A DNA stretch of 62,493 nt from Atopostipes suicloacalis DSM 15692. Lineage in GTDB: Bacteria; Bacillota; Bacilli; Lactobacillales; Carnobacteriaceae_A. Position 1 is the first letter of the stretch; every line of letters starts with the position of its first letter. The stretch lies in assembly GCF_900129085.1 (NCBI RefSeq), contig NZ_FQUF01000014.1, positions 1 through 62,493 of the forward strand, in the 5' to 3' direction. The position numbers and the translations under genes are program-made. A model generated the notes under the pieces. That model was not told the DNA's origin. It saw only the letters and a list, made by a program, of their open reading frames with translations, and made no database searches. Positions 49,238 to 58,724 of the stretch are shown here, piece by piece.

Positions 49238-49254
49238 GTAAATGATCTAAAAAT

Positions 49255-49300
49255 AGAGAGAGTACAGCTTTTGATTTTTGATTGCTGTACTCTCTTTTTT
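49255..49300. terminator. Bidirectional terminator between the LURP-one-like gene and uvrC
   Basis: GAGAGAGTACAGC (49256-49268) pairs with GCTGTACTCTCT (49284-49295), and six T follow on the plus strand. On the minus strand the T content is lower, so it mainly serves the plus-strand gene. Confidence 0.85.
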
Positions 49301-49329
49301 AGTGTCTTAAATTGTAAAGTTCTGTTTAC

Positions 49330-51120
49330 TTATTTTTTTATGCTATACGTTGATAGGGCCTCTTGAATGTTTTGAGCTGTTTTTTGGTTGATCCCTAAGT
49401 CTGTAATTTCTTTGAGATCTGCTTCCTTTAGGCGCTTTAAGGACTTGAAGTGGCGTAACACTTTGGTTCGTGTTTTTGGACCGACTCCTTCAATCTCATC
49501 TAGCATGGAAGAAAAACTGTTTTTACTCCGAACATTTCGATGAAATTGAATCGCAAATCGGTGCACTTCTTCTTGAATACGTTGAACCAAATAAAAAGCT
49601 TGACTTCGTGGATGTAGCGGAATTTCGGTTAAGTCTTCCCCAAAAATAAGCTGAGCCGTTTGGTGTCGTTCGTTTTTTACCATACCTGCAACAGGTAAGT
49701 CTAGGCCTAGTTCATTTTCTAAAACATCTTTTGCGGCATTGACCTGAATTTTTCCACCATCCATTAAAACTAAATCGGGAAGCTCTGCCCCTTCTTTAAG
49801 TAAACGGGTATAACGTCGGCGAATGACTTCTTGTGTCGTTGCTGCCTCATTACTTCCTTTGACTGTTTTAATATTGAATTTTCGATAATTATTTTTATCT
49901 GGTCGCCCTTCATAAAAAGAAACCATTGCGGATACTGGGCTGGTTCCTTGAATGTTCGAATGGTCAAACGCTTCAATCCGTTCGACATACGGTAAGCCTA
50001 AAGCTTCTGCCAATTCCTCGGAAGCTCCCGTTGTTTTTAACTGATCCATTTCAATGAGATGGAACTTTTGTTTTAATGCTAAGCGACTATTTTTTCCTGC
50101 CAAATCAAGGAGATGTTTTTTCTCTCCCCGTTGAGGGGTGTGAATGGTTGTATTTAATTCCGTCACTAATAAATCACGATCAATCCCTGCTGGTACGTAA
50201 ACCACTTTTGGAATAATGTTATTTTTATTTTGATAATATTGTAGAATATATTTCAATAGTTCTTCATTTTCATCATTTTTTATCGGGTACATTGCCACTT
50301 CTCGTTTAGTTAAAGAGGCTTGACGTACGAAAAATACTTGAATAGAAATCCAGCCACGGTCCACATAGAAATTAAAGAAGTCACGAGAAACAAAATCATT
50401 AAATACAATGGATTGTTTTTCTACCGTTTGCTCAATATAGTTTATTTGATTTCTAAATTCAGCTGCTGCTTCAAAATTTAATTCTTGCGAAGCAGTATTC
50501 ATTTTTTCTTTCAGATCTCGCTTGATCTCCATAACGTTTCCATTTAAGAAAGATTTTATTCGTTTAATTTGAGCCTTGTATTCTTCTACAGATACTTCAT
50601 GATCACACGGACCGATACATTGTCCAATATGATAATGCAAGCACGCCCGCTTTTGGTGCCCGTTACATTTTCTTAAGGGATAGATTTTTTGAAGGAGTTG
50701 CTGGGTTTGTTGAGCAGCTCCAACATTTGGGTAAGGCCCAAAATAATCTGCCCCATCTTTTTCAACTTCTGAAGTAATTAAAAGTTGCGGATGGCGTTCA
50801 TTTGTAATCTTTAAATAAGGATAAGTCGTTCCAAATTTAAGTAAAATATTATATTTTGGTTTATGTTTTTGAATTAAGGTCACTTCTAATAGCAAAGCTT
50901 CCTTATTTGAATCCGTAACAACATACTCAAAGTCCGTAATTTCTTGGACAAGTAAGGCCGTTTTCCCCTCTTTTTTTCCTCTAAAATACGAACGGACTCG
51001 ATTTTTTAAATTTTTGGCTTTACCAATATAGATAATTTCTTTATCACTATTTTTCATAATATAGCAACCGGGTAAAGTCGGTAAAAGTTTTAATTTATTT
51101 TCAACTAATTCTTTTGCCAA
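49330..51120 (-). CDS. uvrC: Excinuclease ABC subunit C (TTG start)
   Basis: 596 residues from the TTG at 51120, eight bases after AAAGGAGG; an in-frame GTG three codons earlier is inside that site. GIY-YIG nuclease domain at about 14-95 (GCYIMKNSDKEIIYIGKAKN). The UVR motif follows near 200-235. The RNase H-like second nuclease shows FDHSNIQGTSPVSAMV and LVLMDGGKIQ. Tandem helix-hairpin-helix motifs end the protein (LDEIEGVGPKTRTKVLRHF). It makes both incisions in nucleotide excision repair. uvrA and uvrB are not in the window. Confidence 0.96.
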   Translation of the reverse strand: MAKELVENKLKLLPTLPGCYIMKNSDKEIIYIGKAKNLKNRVRSYFRGKKEGKTALLVQEITDFEYVVTDSNKEALLLEVTLIQKHKPKYNILLKFGTTYPYLKITNERHPQLLITSEVEKDGADYFGPYPNVGAAQQTQQLLQKIYPLRKCNGHQKRACLHYHIGQCIGPCDHEVSVEEYKAQIKRIKSFLNGNVMEIKRDLKEKMNTASQELNFEAAAEFRNQINYIEQTVEKQSIVFNDFVSRDFFNFYVDRGWISIQVFFVRQASLTKREVAMYPIKNDENEELLKYILQYYQNKNNIIPKVVYVPAGIDRDLLVTELNTTIHTPQRGEKKHLLDLAGKNSRLALKQKFHLIEMDQLKTTGASEELAEALGLPYVERIEAFDHSNIQGTSPVSAMVSFYEGRPDKNNYRKFNIKTVKGSNEAATTQEVIRRRYTRLLKEGAELPDLVLMDGGKIQVNAAKDVLENELGLDLPVAGMVKNERHQTAQLIFGEDLTEIPLHPRSQAFYLVQRIQEEVHRFAIQFHRNVRSKNSFSSMLDEIEGVGPKTRTKVLRHFKSLKRLKEADLKEITDLGINQKTAQNIQEALSTYSIKK

Positions 51121-51226
51121 TTGTTCCACCTCCTTTATTTTTTGCCATCCATTATTATAACAAAAACCGAACAGAATTTCGATAAAATGACTTCGGTGTA
51201 ATCAATCTACTTTTATTTTGAAATAA

Positions 51227-51619
51227 TCATTCATAATATTCATACGTTCCAAACGTTGTACCCACTAACTGTTCAATGGTTTTGTGTAATTTCGCGAGAT
51301 CTTTTTTATTGTTTCCTGTAGTATACTGCATGCTTCCTTCTATATTATACATTACGGTTGCGTTTTTAAGATCTAGCGGCAAAATCCCTTGTTCAAGTTG
51401 GGGCCACGAAAGAAAATCGAGGTCATTCAACGAAGAGAGAAATTTTTTAACGCTACTACGTCTGATTTTTCCGTCAGCTTGAGTTCCTTGTATATGCCCA
51501 TAAAGGTCAGTTGTTTCGATTCTGAATTCGCGTTCTTTTAGATCAATTCCAACATCATAGATAGATTTTTTACTTTGTTTAACTGTAAATAATAGGTATT
51601 CAATGTCTTCGTAATCCAT
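51227..51619 (-). CDS. Conserved-looking small protein of unknown function
   Basis: 130 residues, no signal peptide or membrane segment, mixed alpha/beta composition. I do not recognise a family. Visible features are an acidic start (MDYEDIEYLLFTVKQSKKSI), LDFLSWPQLEQGILPLDLKN in the middle, and an aromatic end (GTTFGTYEYYE). GAGGCGG before the ATG supports translation. It lies between uvrC and the 3D-domain gene on the same strand, with about 100 bases to uvrC and 250 to the next gene. Confidence 0.7.
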   Translation of the reverse strand: MDYEDIEYLLFTVKQSKKSIYDVGIDLKEREFRIETTDLYGHIQGTQADGKIRRSSVKKFLSSLNDLDFLSWPQLEQGILPLDLKNATVMYNIEGSMQYTTGNNKKDLAKLHKTIEQLVGTTFGTYEYYE

Positions 51620-51798
51620 ATTTATCCGCCTCGTTTCTTGTAATATTTATATTCTTTTCAACTTTATTCCTATTTTATCAAATTTATGGTTTGATTTCTT
51701 TGATCTACTTAAAATTCTGCTATTTCTGAAAAAGGGAGGATTTACCTAGACGTACTTTCTTTTTCGCATTTGAGAATCGTTGAAAGTTCTTCGCAAAA

Positions 51799-51825
51799 AA
51801 ACTCGACAGATTAGCTGTCGAGTTT
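51799..51825 (-). terminator. Terminator of the 3D-domain gene
   Basis: AAACTCGACAG-ATTAG-CTGTCGAGTTT, a perfect 11-bp stem, followed by T on the minus strand (read from the A run at 51795-51801). It lies about 50 bases after the stop. Confidence 0.85.
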
Positions 51826-51873
51826 GAGTATTTTATTTTATTTTATTTTGTTTTATTTTGTTTGTTGCAAGAA

Positions 51874-53013
51874 TTAATTAATGATTCGAACGTTTACCGT
51901 GCGACGTCCCCAATTCATTGCTTGACTGACTGTTGAAAAGTGGATGTCAATAATTCTTCCATTGATGGCTCCGCCTGTGTCGCCTGCTACATAAACGCCT
52001 AATCCTTGAATTTCTACTAAACTACCTAAGGGAATAACACTTGGGTCTACAGCGATAACTCGTGGGTTTACTCGTAAGTCAATTCCTGTAGCTGTATGTG
52101 TGCTTAATCCTGGTTCTTGCGTAGAGTAACCTGTTGACTGGATGCTCATCCATGACCCGGATTGGTCTTTATTTTCTTGATTTTCATTTTTTTCGTTACT
52201 TGGAGTAGGTTTTTTTTGTGAACTTGATGTTGTCGTTGTATTTGATTTCTTTTGCTCTGCTTGTTTTGGAGCGGATGCAACTTCAACTTTTGTTTGTTCT
52301 TGTTCAGCCGCTTTTCTTTGCTCTTCGGTTGCTTTTCTTTGTTCTGCAGCTACTCGTTTGCGTTCTTCTTCTGCATGGATGGCTGCCTCTTTTGCATCAA
52401 GTTCTTCTAATTGATCTTGATTGGCTGCGAGAGTAGTTTTTAAGTCTGCTAATTTATTTTCGAGTGTAGCTTGTTGTTCAACTGTTTGTTCTTGTTTTGA
52501 GTTTAATTCTTCTTTATAAACGAGTAAGTTTTCTTTTAATTCATCTAGTTTTTCTTGTTCTGCTTGAGCTTCATTTAACTGTTCTTCACTTGCACCAGTT
52601 AAAACGGTTGCTGCATAGGCTTTATTAACCAAGTCTGTTAGGCTTTCTGCTTGTAATAAACTCAAGATAATATTTTGATTAACTTCACTTTTTTGCAAAG
52701 CTTTTAACTGATCAGCTGTATATTCGTATCGTTCTTGTACGACGATTTCTTGTTGGGCAATTTCATCTTCTGTTTGATCAATTGATGCTTCGTGTTCTTT
52801 AATTTCTTCTTTTAATTGTTCGAGAGCAATTGAAAGTTCGCTTGTTTCTGTTAATTTGTTATTAACCTCTTTTTGTAATTGAGTAACTTCAGTTTCTACT
52901 TCTTTTTTCTGATTTTGAATGTTTTCCAATGAGCTCGCTGAAACGGGTGGAATGACTAGAAATTGTGTAGCAATAAACGCAAAAGCCACAATTCGTTTAA
53001 TCCATTTATTCAT
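51874..53013 (-). CDS. Secreted coiled-coil protein with C-terminal 3D domain
   Basis: 379 residues. Signal peptide at about 1-26 (IKRIVAFAFIATQFLVIPPV, cleavage near VSASS). Residues 28-235 form a long coiled coil like those of PcsB/SagA-type hydrolases. A low-complexity linker rich in Ala, Glu, Gln, Lys, Ser and Thr follows (about 235-285). The 3D domain at about 290-379 has TATGIDLRVNPRVIAVDPSV, VAGDTGGAINGRIIDIHF and WGRRTVNV; the three Asp define the family, shared with MltA-like lytic enzymes and Bacillus YocH. It probably cuts or remodels peptidoglycan. Confidence 0.85.
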   Translation of the reverse strand: MNKWIKRIVAFAFIATQFLVIPPVSASSLENIQNQKKEVETEVTQLQKEVNNKLTETSELSIALEQLKEEIKEHEASIDQTEDEIAQQEIVVQERYEYTADQLKALQKSEVNQNIILSLLQAESLTDLVNKAYAATVLTGASEEQLNEAQAEQEKLDELKENLLVYKEELNSKQEQTVEQQATLENKLADLKTTLAANQDQLEELDAKEAAIHAEEERKRVAAEQRKATEEQRKAAEQEQTKVEVASAPKQAEQKKSNTTTTSSSQKKPTPSNEKNENQENKDQSGSWMSIQSTGYSTQEPGLSTHTATGIDLRVNPRVIAVDPSVIPLGSLVEIQGLGVYVAGDTGGAINGRIIDIHFSTVSQAMNWGRRTVNVRIIN

Positions 53014-53372
53014 ATGCTTTTAGGAATCCTTTCTTCATTTGAATTATTCTATAAATGCTTACTTAGACGGCCTGTGCCATCTACTTGAAGTATTCTATAT
53101 CGAAAAAAGAAGAGATAGATGTCAATCGGATTACTTTTCCTTATCAAAATCGTAATTTTTGTAACAAACCTAGTCATTCTTACATAAATTGTAACTTAAA
53201 CCTCTTTTATTAAACAAATCTTACTTATTTGTTCATATTCTTTCACGTTTTCTATATAGAGCCTTCATAAAAGATTCTAAAAAAAAGCCGCTTAGGTAGA
53301 TTTCTCTTTTTTTGTTATAATGGGTTTAATGAATAAATATCGGATTTTGGGGAGAAAGGAATTGATTCTATA
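53014..53372. other. Divergent region between the 3D-domain gene and lacI-type gene
   Basis: No gene. On the minus strand a TTGACA at about 53124-53119 may belong to the 3D-gene promoter, but no -10 fits at 17 bases. An inverted repeat TTACA-TAAAT-TGTAA lies near 53182-53196. TGTAAC half-sites are present, but no complete WalR box could be found. A TTGTTATAAT-type extended -10 precedes the regulator gene. Confidence 0.45.
53313..53321 (+). promoter_or_regulatory. Extended -10 promoter of the LacI-type gene
   Basis: TGTTATAAT with a full TATAAT at 53316-53321 and TG at -15; no clear -35. It lies about 50 bases before the ATG. Confidence 0.5.
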
Positions 53373-54350
53373 ATGGCCACCATTAATGATATTGCAAAAC
53401 ATGCGGGTGTTTCAGCAGCTACTGTCTCCCGTGTGATTAACGATAGTGGTTATGTGAGTACAGAAACTAGAAAGATAGTTGAAAAGGCGATTGCCGATTT
53501 AAACTATGTACCTAATCGCCATGCTCAAAATTTACGACGAGGTGCCACTCGAAATTTTGGGATTCTCACCTCTTCTCTTGAAGAACCGGTCCTTGCTCGT
53601 ATTGAACCGTTTATGCAATTCGCGAATGAAGCAAATTACACAACTACCTTATTCAACACTTACAATGATCCCCAACGTGAAATAAACGCTTTAGATCGAT
53701 TAAAATCAAAAGAGTTGGATGGTATTTTTTTAATTTATCGGACAAATGAATGGTCCGCTATTGAGCCTTATACAAAATTTGGTCCTATTGTTACTTTGCA
53801 TAATATTGAAAGAGTGGATTTAAATATTAAATCCGTTTTTATTGACCATTATGAAGGGTACAAGTTAATTCTTGAAGACTTGTGGCAAAATGGTGCTCGT
53901 TCGTTTATTAATATTTTAGGAAGAAGTACAGGGGTTAATACTAAAAGACGGATTAAAGCTTATTTTGATTTTTGTGAAGAACACAAAATAAAGCCTCATG
54001 ATATCCATCCTTTCCTCGACATTACAAGTAGGAAAGGAACACTCAAAGCGATTGAACTTCTGGATGAAATGCCCACTAAGCCCGATGCAATTATCACTCA
54101 TTCCGATCAAGTCGCTAGTTTTATTGTCTCTCATTTTCGCAAACACGACATAGAAATGCCTGAGGAAGTTGCCGTAGTCGGTTTTGATAATTTGATTATT
54201 AGTGATTTAATGGATTTTACTTCCATGGATTATTCCATAAAAGAACAAGGACGAAATGCTTGTCGACTATTATTAAATGAATTAGGAGCAGGGCCTTATG
54301 AACTCAAGCCTCTTCAATTCACCTTAAGCAAACGTGGCACAACCAAATAA
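53373..54350 (+). CDS. LacI-family transcriptional regulator
   Basis: 325 residues. N-terminal helix-turn-helix and hinge: ATINDIAKHAGVSAATVSRV and the hinge helix NRHAQNLRRG. The periplasmic-binding-protein-like effector domain runs from about 60 to 325 (GAFDNL-type VVGFDNLIISDLM, PDAIITHSDQVASFIV). The effector is probably a sugar or nucleoside. No transport or catabolic genes lie beside it, so the target is elsewhere or it acts on its own promoter. GGGGAGAAAGG precedes the ATG. Confidence 0.93.
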   Translation: MATINDIAKHAGVSAATVSRVINDSGYVSTETRKIVEKAIADLNYVPNRHAQNLRRGATRNFGILTSSLEEPVLARIEPFMQFANEANYTTTLFNTYNDPQREINALDRLKSKELDGIFLIYRTNEWSAIEPYTKFGPIVTLHNIERVDLNIKSVFIDHYEGYKLILEDLWQNGARSFINILGRSTGVNTKRRIKAYFDFCEEHKIKPHDIHPFLDITSRKGTLKAIELLDEMPTKPDAIITHSDQVASFIVSHFRKHDIEMPEEVAVVGFDNLIISDLMDFTSMDYSIKEQGRNACRLLLNELGAGPYELKPLQFTLSKRGTTK

Positions 54351-54388
54351 GCTTTAGTTATGGGGCCCCCATAGCTAAAGCTTTTTTA
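54351..54388 (+). terminator. Terminator of the LacI-type gene
   Basis: GCTTTAG-TATGGGG pairs with CCCCATA-CTAAAGC, a long GC-rich stem beginning at the stop codon, followed by six T. Confidence 0.9.
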
Positions 54389-54413
54389 TAAAAACTATTT
54401 TATGTAATGAAGA

Positions 54414-54456
54414 ATAGTGTCAATGAATGAGTTGTTTACTCATTCATTGACACTAT
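54414..54456. repeat. Perfect 19-bp inverted repeat
   Basis: ATAGTGTCAATGAATGAGT (54414-54432) and its exact complement (54438-54456) flank TGTTT. It lies between the convergent lacI-type gene and rlmB, 17 bases after the rlmB stop. It lacks a T run on the minus strand. It may still act as a terminator or 3' stabiliser for rlmB, or be a remnant of a small mobile repeat. Confidence 0.7.
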
Positions 54457-54472
54457 ACATCGATTATAGATG

Positions 54473-55252
54473 TTATTTAATTGGGTTCCAATTTCGATAC
54501 ACTTCAAACATTAATACACTAGCTGCTACGCTCGCGTTTAAACTTTGTACGTGGCCTGTCATAGGAATGGTAATTAGCTCGTCCACATTTTCTTTGACCA
54601 AACGAGACATTCCTTTTCCTTCATTGCCAATGACTAAGCATATTGGCGAATCGGTATTCCAATGTCGATAGTCGGTTCCTTGCATATCTGTTCCAAAAAC
54701 CCACATCCCTCGGTCTTTTAGCTCTTGAATGGTTTGAGAAAGGTTGGTTACTCTGGCCACTTTAACATATTCGATGGCGCCAGCGGAAGCTTTTGAAACG
54801 GTTGACGAGAGATTGGCTGAGCGTCGGTTAGGAATAATAACACCATGAACGCCAGTTACATCGGCTGTTCGGATAATGGATCCTAAATTATGCGGATCTT
54901 CCAAGCCATCTAGCATCACGAAAAAGGGACGTTCTTCTTTAGCTTCTGCGATTTCAAACAATTCATCAATTGTGGCATATTCAATCGGACTTGTAGACAA
55001 AACAACCCCTTGGTGATTTTGATGGTCGCTTAATTGATCGAGTTTATTTTTAGGAACATAACTGATCACGATTTTATTTTTATTGGCTAAATTGATAATT
55101 TCATCGATAGGACGTCCTTCGCTTCCGTCTTGTACGAATAATTTATTGATTTTTCGATTGGCGATTAGTGCTTCTTTGACTGGATGACGGCCAATCACAA
55201 ATTCTTCATCATTTAAGTCTTGCATTTGCTGATTATCATTTTTTCTTGGCAT
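54473..55252 (-). CDS. rlmB: 23S rRNA (guanosine-2'-O)-methyltransferase RlmB-like (TrmH family)
   Basis: 259 residues. An N-terminal L30e-like substrate domain (FVIGRHPVKEALIANRKINK) and a C-terminal SPOUT knot with motif 1 LEDPHNLGSIIRTA, motif 2 VIGNEGKGMSRLV and motif 3 IPMTGHVQSLNASVAASVLM. These enzymes methylate G2251 of 23S rRNA in E. coli; the exact base here is inferred. Its ATG overlaps the mrnC stop by one base (TAATG). Last gene of the dut-to-rlmB cluster. Confidence 0.92.
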   Translation of the reverse strand: MPRKNDNQQMQDLNDEEFVIGRHPVKEALIANRKINKLFVQDGSEGRPIDEIINLANKNKIVISYVPKNKLDQLSDHQNHQGVVLSTSPIEYATIDELFEIAEAKEERPFFVMLDGLEDPHNLGSIIRTADVTGVHGVIIPNRRSANLSSTVSKASAGAIEYVKVARVTNLSQTIQELKDRGMWVFGTDMQGTDYRHWNTDSPICLVIGNEGKGMSRLVKENVDELITIPMTGHVQSLNASVAASVLMFEVYRNWNPIK

Positions 55253-55659
55253 TAATTAAACCCTTCCTGTTGATTAATCCATTGAATACAAAGTGTGGTC
55301 AATTCATTGCGTCGTTTTTCTTGTTTCGTCAAATACAAATAGCCCATCAATGCTTCAAAACCTGTAGATTGTAAATAAGTCTGAATATCTGTATTTTTAG
55401 CTTTTGTATTAATTTTCGAATTTCGTCCACGTTTGTAATAAGTTTCTTCTTCTTCGGTTAAGAGTTGCTCGTCTTTAAAATAACGAATAATTTTGGCTTG
55501 TGCCTTCGCAGAAACATACCGTGTTGCCTGGTGATGGAGTTGATTAGGTCTTGTTTGACCAGACTCTAATAAGTATTGGCGAATCGACAGCTCATAAGCC
55601 GCATCCCCAATGTATGCGAGCGCAAGGCCATTTAATAGTTTGGCTTCTTTTTTATCCAT
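55252..55659 (-). CDS. mrnC: Mini-ribonuclease 3
   Basis: 135 residues from the ATG at 55659; a TTG seven codons earlier is the frame start but lies in cysS. LNGLALAYIGDAAYELSIRQ contains the RNase III-type acidic signature (GDAAYE), and the protein has no dsRNA-binding domain, which defines the family. The conserved KRGRNSK and TGFEALMGYLYL segments are present. It matures 23S rRNA in Bacillus. It overlaps cysS and rlmB by one base on each side. Confidence 0.94.
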   Translation of the reverse strand: MDKKEAKLLNGLALAYIGDAAYELSIRQYLLESGQTRPNQLHHQATRYVSAKAQAKIIRYFKDEQLLTEEEETYYKRGRNSKINTKAKNTDIQTYLQSTGFEALMGYLYLTKQEKRRNELTTLCIQWINQQEGFN

Positions 55660-57077
55660 TAATTTTGCTCTCTTTTCCAACGAATTCCTTGAGGAGTATC
55701 TTCTAGAAGAATTCCTTTATCTTTTAATAAGTCTCGTATTTGGTCAGCTTGTTCAAAATCTTTAGCGGCACGAGCTTCTTCGCGTTGTTGAATTAAACGT
55801 TCGATTTCTTCGTCTAGTAAATCTTCTTCGGTTTGTAAATTCTCGATTCCAAAAATAGCAAGTAGTTCTGTCAGATCTTTTAACATTCTTTCAAGAATTT
55901 TCTTAGAGACTTCAGCTTGTTCCAACATTTTATTTAATTCACGGATCATTTCATAAATGATGGTTATTCCATTTTGTGTTTGGAAATCATCATCCATTGC
56001 TTCCGTAAAACGAAGAATGCCTTCTTCCCATTGTTTTTCTCTTACAGCATCATCCGGCAAACTATCAACTGCAGTACCTAGGCGATGGGTTGCATTTTCG
56101 ATGGCTGTTTTGATATGGGTAATATTGACTTTGGCATCCGTTAAAGCTGTTTTTGAATAGGTCAATGGACGGCGGTAATGAGCAGTAGCGAGGAAGAATC
56201 GTAAAACATCGGGATCATATTCTTCTCTTAAGTCTTTAACAAGTTCCACATTGCCTAGAGATTTACTCATTTTTTCGTTCCCCATCGTCACAAAGCCATT
56301 GTGCATCCAATAGTTGGCAAATGTTTTCCCGGTTACAGCTTCTGTTTGAGCAATTTCATTTTCATGATGAGGGAAAGTTAAATCCTGCCCTCCAGCATGG
56401 ATATCAATGGTTTCACCTAAATATTTGCGAGCCATGGCGGAGCATTCGATATGCCAACCGGGACGTCCTTTGCCCCAAGGAGAATCCCAACTAATCTCAC
56501 CTGGTTTTGCTTGCTTCCAAAGGGCAAAATCAATAGGTGCCTCTTTTTTATCCGTATCCTCTTCACCTAAACGGTTACTTGCCCCTGCTTGTAATTGGTC
56601 AATAGTAATCCCGCTAAGTTTTCCATAATCTTTAAACTTCTTCGTATGGTAATAGACATCGCCATCAGCTTCATAAGCATAACCATGGGCGATGAGTGCT
56701 TCTACAAATTCAATGATTTCTGGTATATTGTCCATTACTCGCGGATGACAGGTCGCTTTTTTGACCGATAAAGCCTCGGTATCAGCAAAAAATGCTTGGA
56801 TAAACCGATTGGCCACATCGGGTGCATCGGTTTTAAGCTCTTTAGCCGCTTGGATAATTTTGTCGTCAACATCGGTAAAATTCGACACATAATTCACTTC
56901 ATACCCTCGATATTCAAAATAACGACGAATGGTATCAAAAGAAACGGCGCTTCGAGCATTCCCAATATGAATGTAATTATAGACGGTCGGTCCACATAAA
57001 TACATTCTTATCTTTCCCTCTTCTATGGGTTTAAAAGGCTCTTTTTTCCTCGATAATGTGTTATAGATTTGTATCAT
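55659..57077 (-). CDS. cysS: Cysteinyl-tRNA synthetase
   Basis: 472 residues, class I. HIGH-type motif [11 protein letters not shown], zinc ligands Cys near 29, Cys in WHIECSAM, and His/Glu in FPHHENE; KMSKS is in [11 protein letters not shown]. It charges tRNA-Cys. AGGAG lies seven bases before the ATG. A 120-base gap to gltX holds a strong hairpin but no T-box signature, so control by tRNA is not indicated. Confidence 0.97.
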   Translation of the reverse strand: MIQIYNTLSRKKEPFKPIEEGKIRMYLCGPTVYNYIHIGNARSAVSFDTIRRYFEYRGYEVNYVSNFTDVDDKIIQAAKELKTDAPDVANRFIQAFFADTEALSVKKATCHPRVMDNIPEIIEFVEALIAHGYAYEADGDVYYHTKKFKDYGKLSGITIDQLQAGASNRLGEEDTDKKEAPIDFALWKQAKPGEISWDSPWGKGRPGWHIECSAMARKYLGETIDIHAGGQDLTFPHHENEIAQTEAVTGKTFANYWMHNGFVTMGNEKMSKSLGNVELVKDLREEYDPDVLRFFLATAHYRRPLTYSKTALTDAKVNITHIKTAIENATHRLGTAVDSLPDDAVREKQWEEGILRFTEAMDDDFQTQNGITIIYEMIRELNKMLEQAEVSKKILERMLKDLTELLAIFGIENLQTEEDLLDEEIERLIQQREEARAAKDFEQADQIRDLLKDKGILLEDTPQGIRWKREQN

Positions 57078-57137
57078 TTTTTAAGCTCCTGTTCTTTGAG
57101 TAATCATTCCTATTATATAACAAATGATCCATAAAAT

Positions 57138-57184
57138 ATAAACCTACTTTGATTAAGGTTTTTTCCTTTTCAAAATAGGTTTAT
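57138..57184 (-). terminator. Stable hairpin between gltX and cysS
   Basis: On the transcript ATAAACCTATTTTGA pairs with TCAAAGTAGGTTTAT over 15 bases (one G-U), with an inner AAGG/CCTT. A short T-rich end, ATTTTATG, follows. It may be a weak terminator, a partial attenuator or a processing site between the two synthetase genes. Confidence 0.55.
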
Positions 57185-57198
57185 AAGGTTATTTCATT

Positions 57199-58680
57199 CT
57201 AGTTTTGAAGAAGATTTAAAGCTTCTTCTAAGTGGCTGAGCACTTGTTCTTTCCCTAATAACTCGATAGCATCTCCAAGTTGTGGACCATGTTCTTGTCC
57301 TGTTGTAGCTACTCGGATTGGCATAAATAGGTTCTTTCCTTTAACGCCTGTTTCTTTTTGAACAGCTTTAATGGCTTTGCTTATTTCACTAGCTTCAAAG
57401 GCTTCTTCGTCCAAGGCAGTAATTTCTGCTTTAAAGGCCGTAAGAACCTCCGGAACCGTTTCACCCGCAAGAATTTCTCTTTCGCTTTCTGACCAATCAA
57501 TCGCTTGGTCAAAGAATAAACCAGCTACTTCAGGTAATTGTGCGGTGTAGCTCATTTGATCTTGGTAAAGAGAAGTTAGCTTCTTATAATGTTCATATTC
57601 GGCATCCGATAAATCTTCCGCCACATAACCTTCCGCTTGTAAATGTGGGAGGACTTGCTTGATTAACTCATCGAGATCTAATTCTTTTAGATATTGGTTT
57701 GCAATCCAGTCTAATTTATGAGCATCAAAGGCAGCAGGCGAAGTTCCCAAACGCTCATAATCAAATATTTCTACCAACTCTTCAGGTGAGAAAATTTCTT
57801 CTTCCCCTACTGGTGACCAACCAAGTAATGAAATAAAGTTGAATAAAGCATCTGGTAAGTAGCCAAGTTCTCGGTAATCTTCGATAAACTGTAAAATTTC
57901 AGTATCTCGTTTACTTAATTTCTTGCCTGTTTCTGCATTAATAATCAATGTCATATGACCAAATTTTGGTGGTTCCCAACCTAAGGCTTCATAAACCATC
58001 ATTTGTTTTGGTGTATTTGAAATATGATCGTCTCCACGTAAAACATGGGAAATTTCCATATAATGATCATCTACAACAACTGCAAAGTTATAAGTTGGCA
58101 TACCATCACGTTTTTGAATGACCCAATCGCCACCTACTGATTTTGCTTCAAAAGAGATGTCCCCTTTGACCATATCTTCAAATTCAAAGGTTTCTTCTTG
58201 TGGAACTCGAATTCGTACACTTGGTGTTAAGCCTTGTGCTTCTTTCTCGGCTCGTTCTTCATCCGTTAAATGCGCACATTTTCCACTATAATGAGGCATA
58301 ATTCCTTGTGCACGCTGTTCTTCACGTTCAGCTTCAAGTTCTTCAGAAGTACAGTAACATTTATAGGCTTTATCCTCTTCTAATAATTGCTCAATTAGTG
58401 GTTCATATAAAGATAAGCGTTCAGATTGACGATAAGGACCAAAATCCCCACCAACATCTGGACCCTCATCCCAGTCGATGCCTAACCATTTTAGATTCTC
58501 TAATTGGCTAAGTTCTCCTGCTTCCACATGGCGTTTACGATCCGTATCTTCTATCCGAATAATCAAATCTCCACCATAATGTTTAGCAAATAAATAATTA
58601 AATAATGCTGTACGAGCATTTCCTATATGCAAAAAGCCAGTAGGACTTGGTGCATAACGAACACGAACGTTGTCGTTCAT
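57199..58680 (-). CDS. gltX: Glutamyl-tRNA synthetase
   Basis: 493 residues, class [21 protein letters not shown] has the HIGH-type motif, and KKLSKRD the KMSKS-type one. The Cys/His zinc-like insert around [15 protein letters not shown] and the downstream YSGKCAHLT is present. As in most Gram-positives it is probably non-discriminating and also charges tRNA-Gln, with GatCAB correcting. That is inferred; gatCAB is not in the window. Confidence 0.97.
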   Translation of the reverse strand: MNDNVRVRYAPSPTGFLHIGNARTALFNYLFAKHYGGDLIIRIEDTDRKRHVEAGELSQLENLKWLGIDWDEGPDVGGDFGPYRQSERLSLYEPLIEQLLEEDKAYKCYCTSEELEAEREEQRAQGIMPHYSGKCAHLTDEERAEKEAQGLTPSVRIRVPQEETFEFEDMVKGDISFEAKSVGGDWVIQKRDGMPTYNFAVVVDDHYMEISHVLRGDDHISNTPKQMMVYEALGWEPPKFGHMTLIINAETGKKLSKRDTEILQFIEDYRELGYLPDALFNFISLLGWSPVGEEEIFSPEELVEIFDYERLGTSPAAFDAHKLDWIANQYLKELDLDELIKQVLPHLQAEGYVAEDLSDAEYEHYKKLTSLYQDQMSYTAQLPEVAGLFFDQAIDWSESEREILAGETVPEVLTAFKAEITALDEEAFEASEISKAIKAVQKETGVKGKNLFMPIRVATTGQEHGPQLGDAIELLGKEQVLSHLEEALNLLQN

Positions 58681-58724
58681 TTGTATTCCCCTTTCAAATG
58701 TTTAAAATCATTCAATTAACACTC

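Noticed and set aside
53014-53372. WalR box upstream of the 3D-domain gene
   Set aside because: TGTAAC half-sites exist, but no pair with the five-base spacing of the known box could be found.
57078-57198. T-box leader before cysS
   Set aside because: No specifier loop or T-box sequence is seen and the gap is too short; only one hairpin is present.
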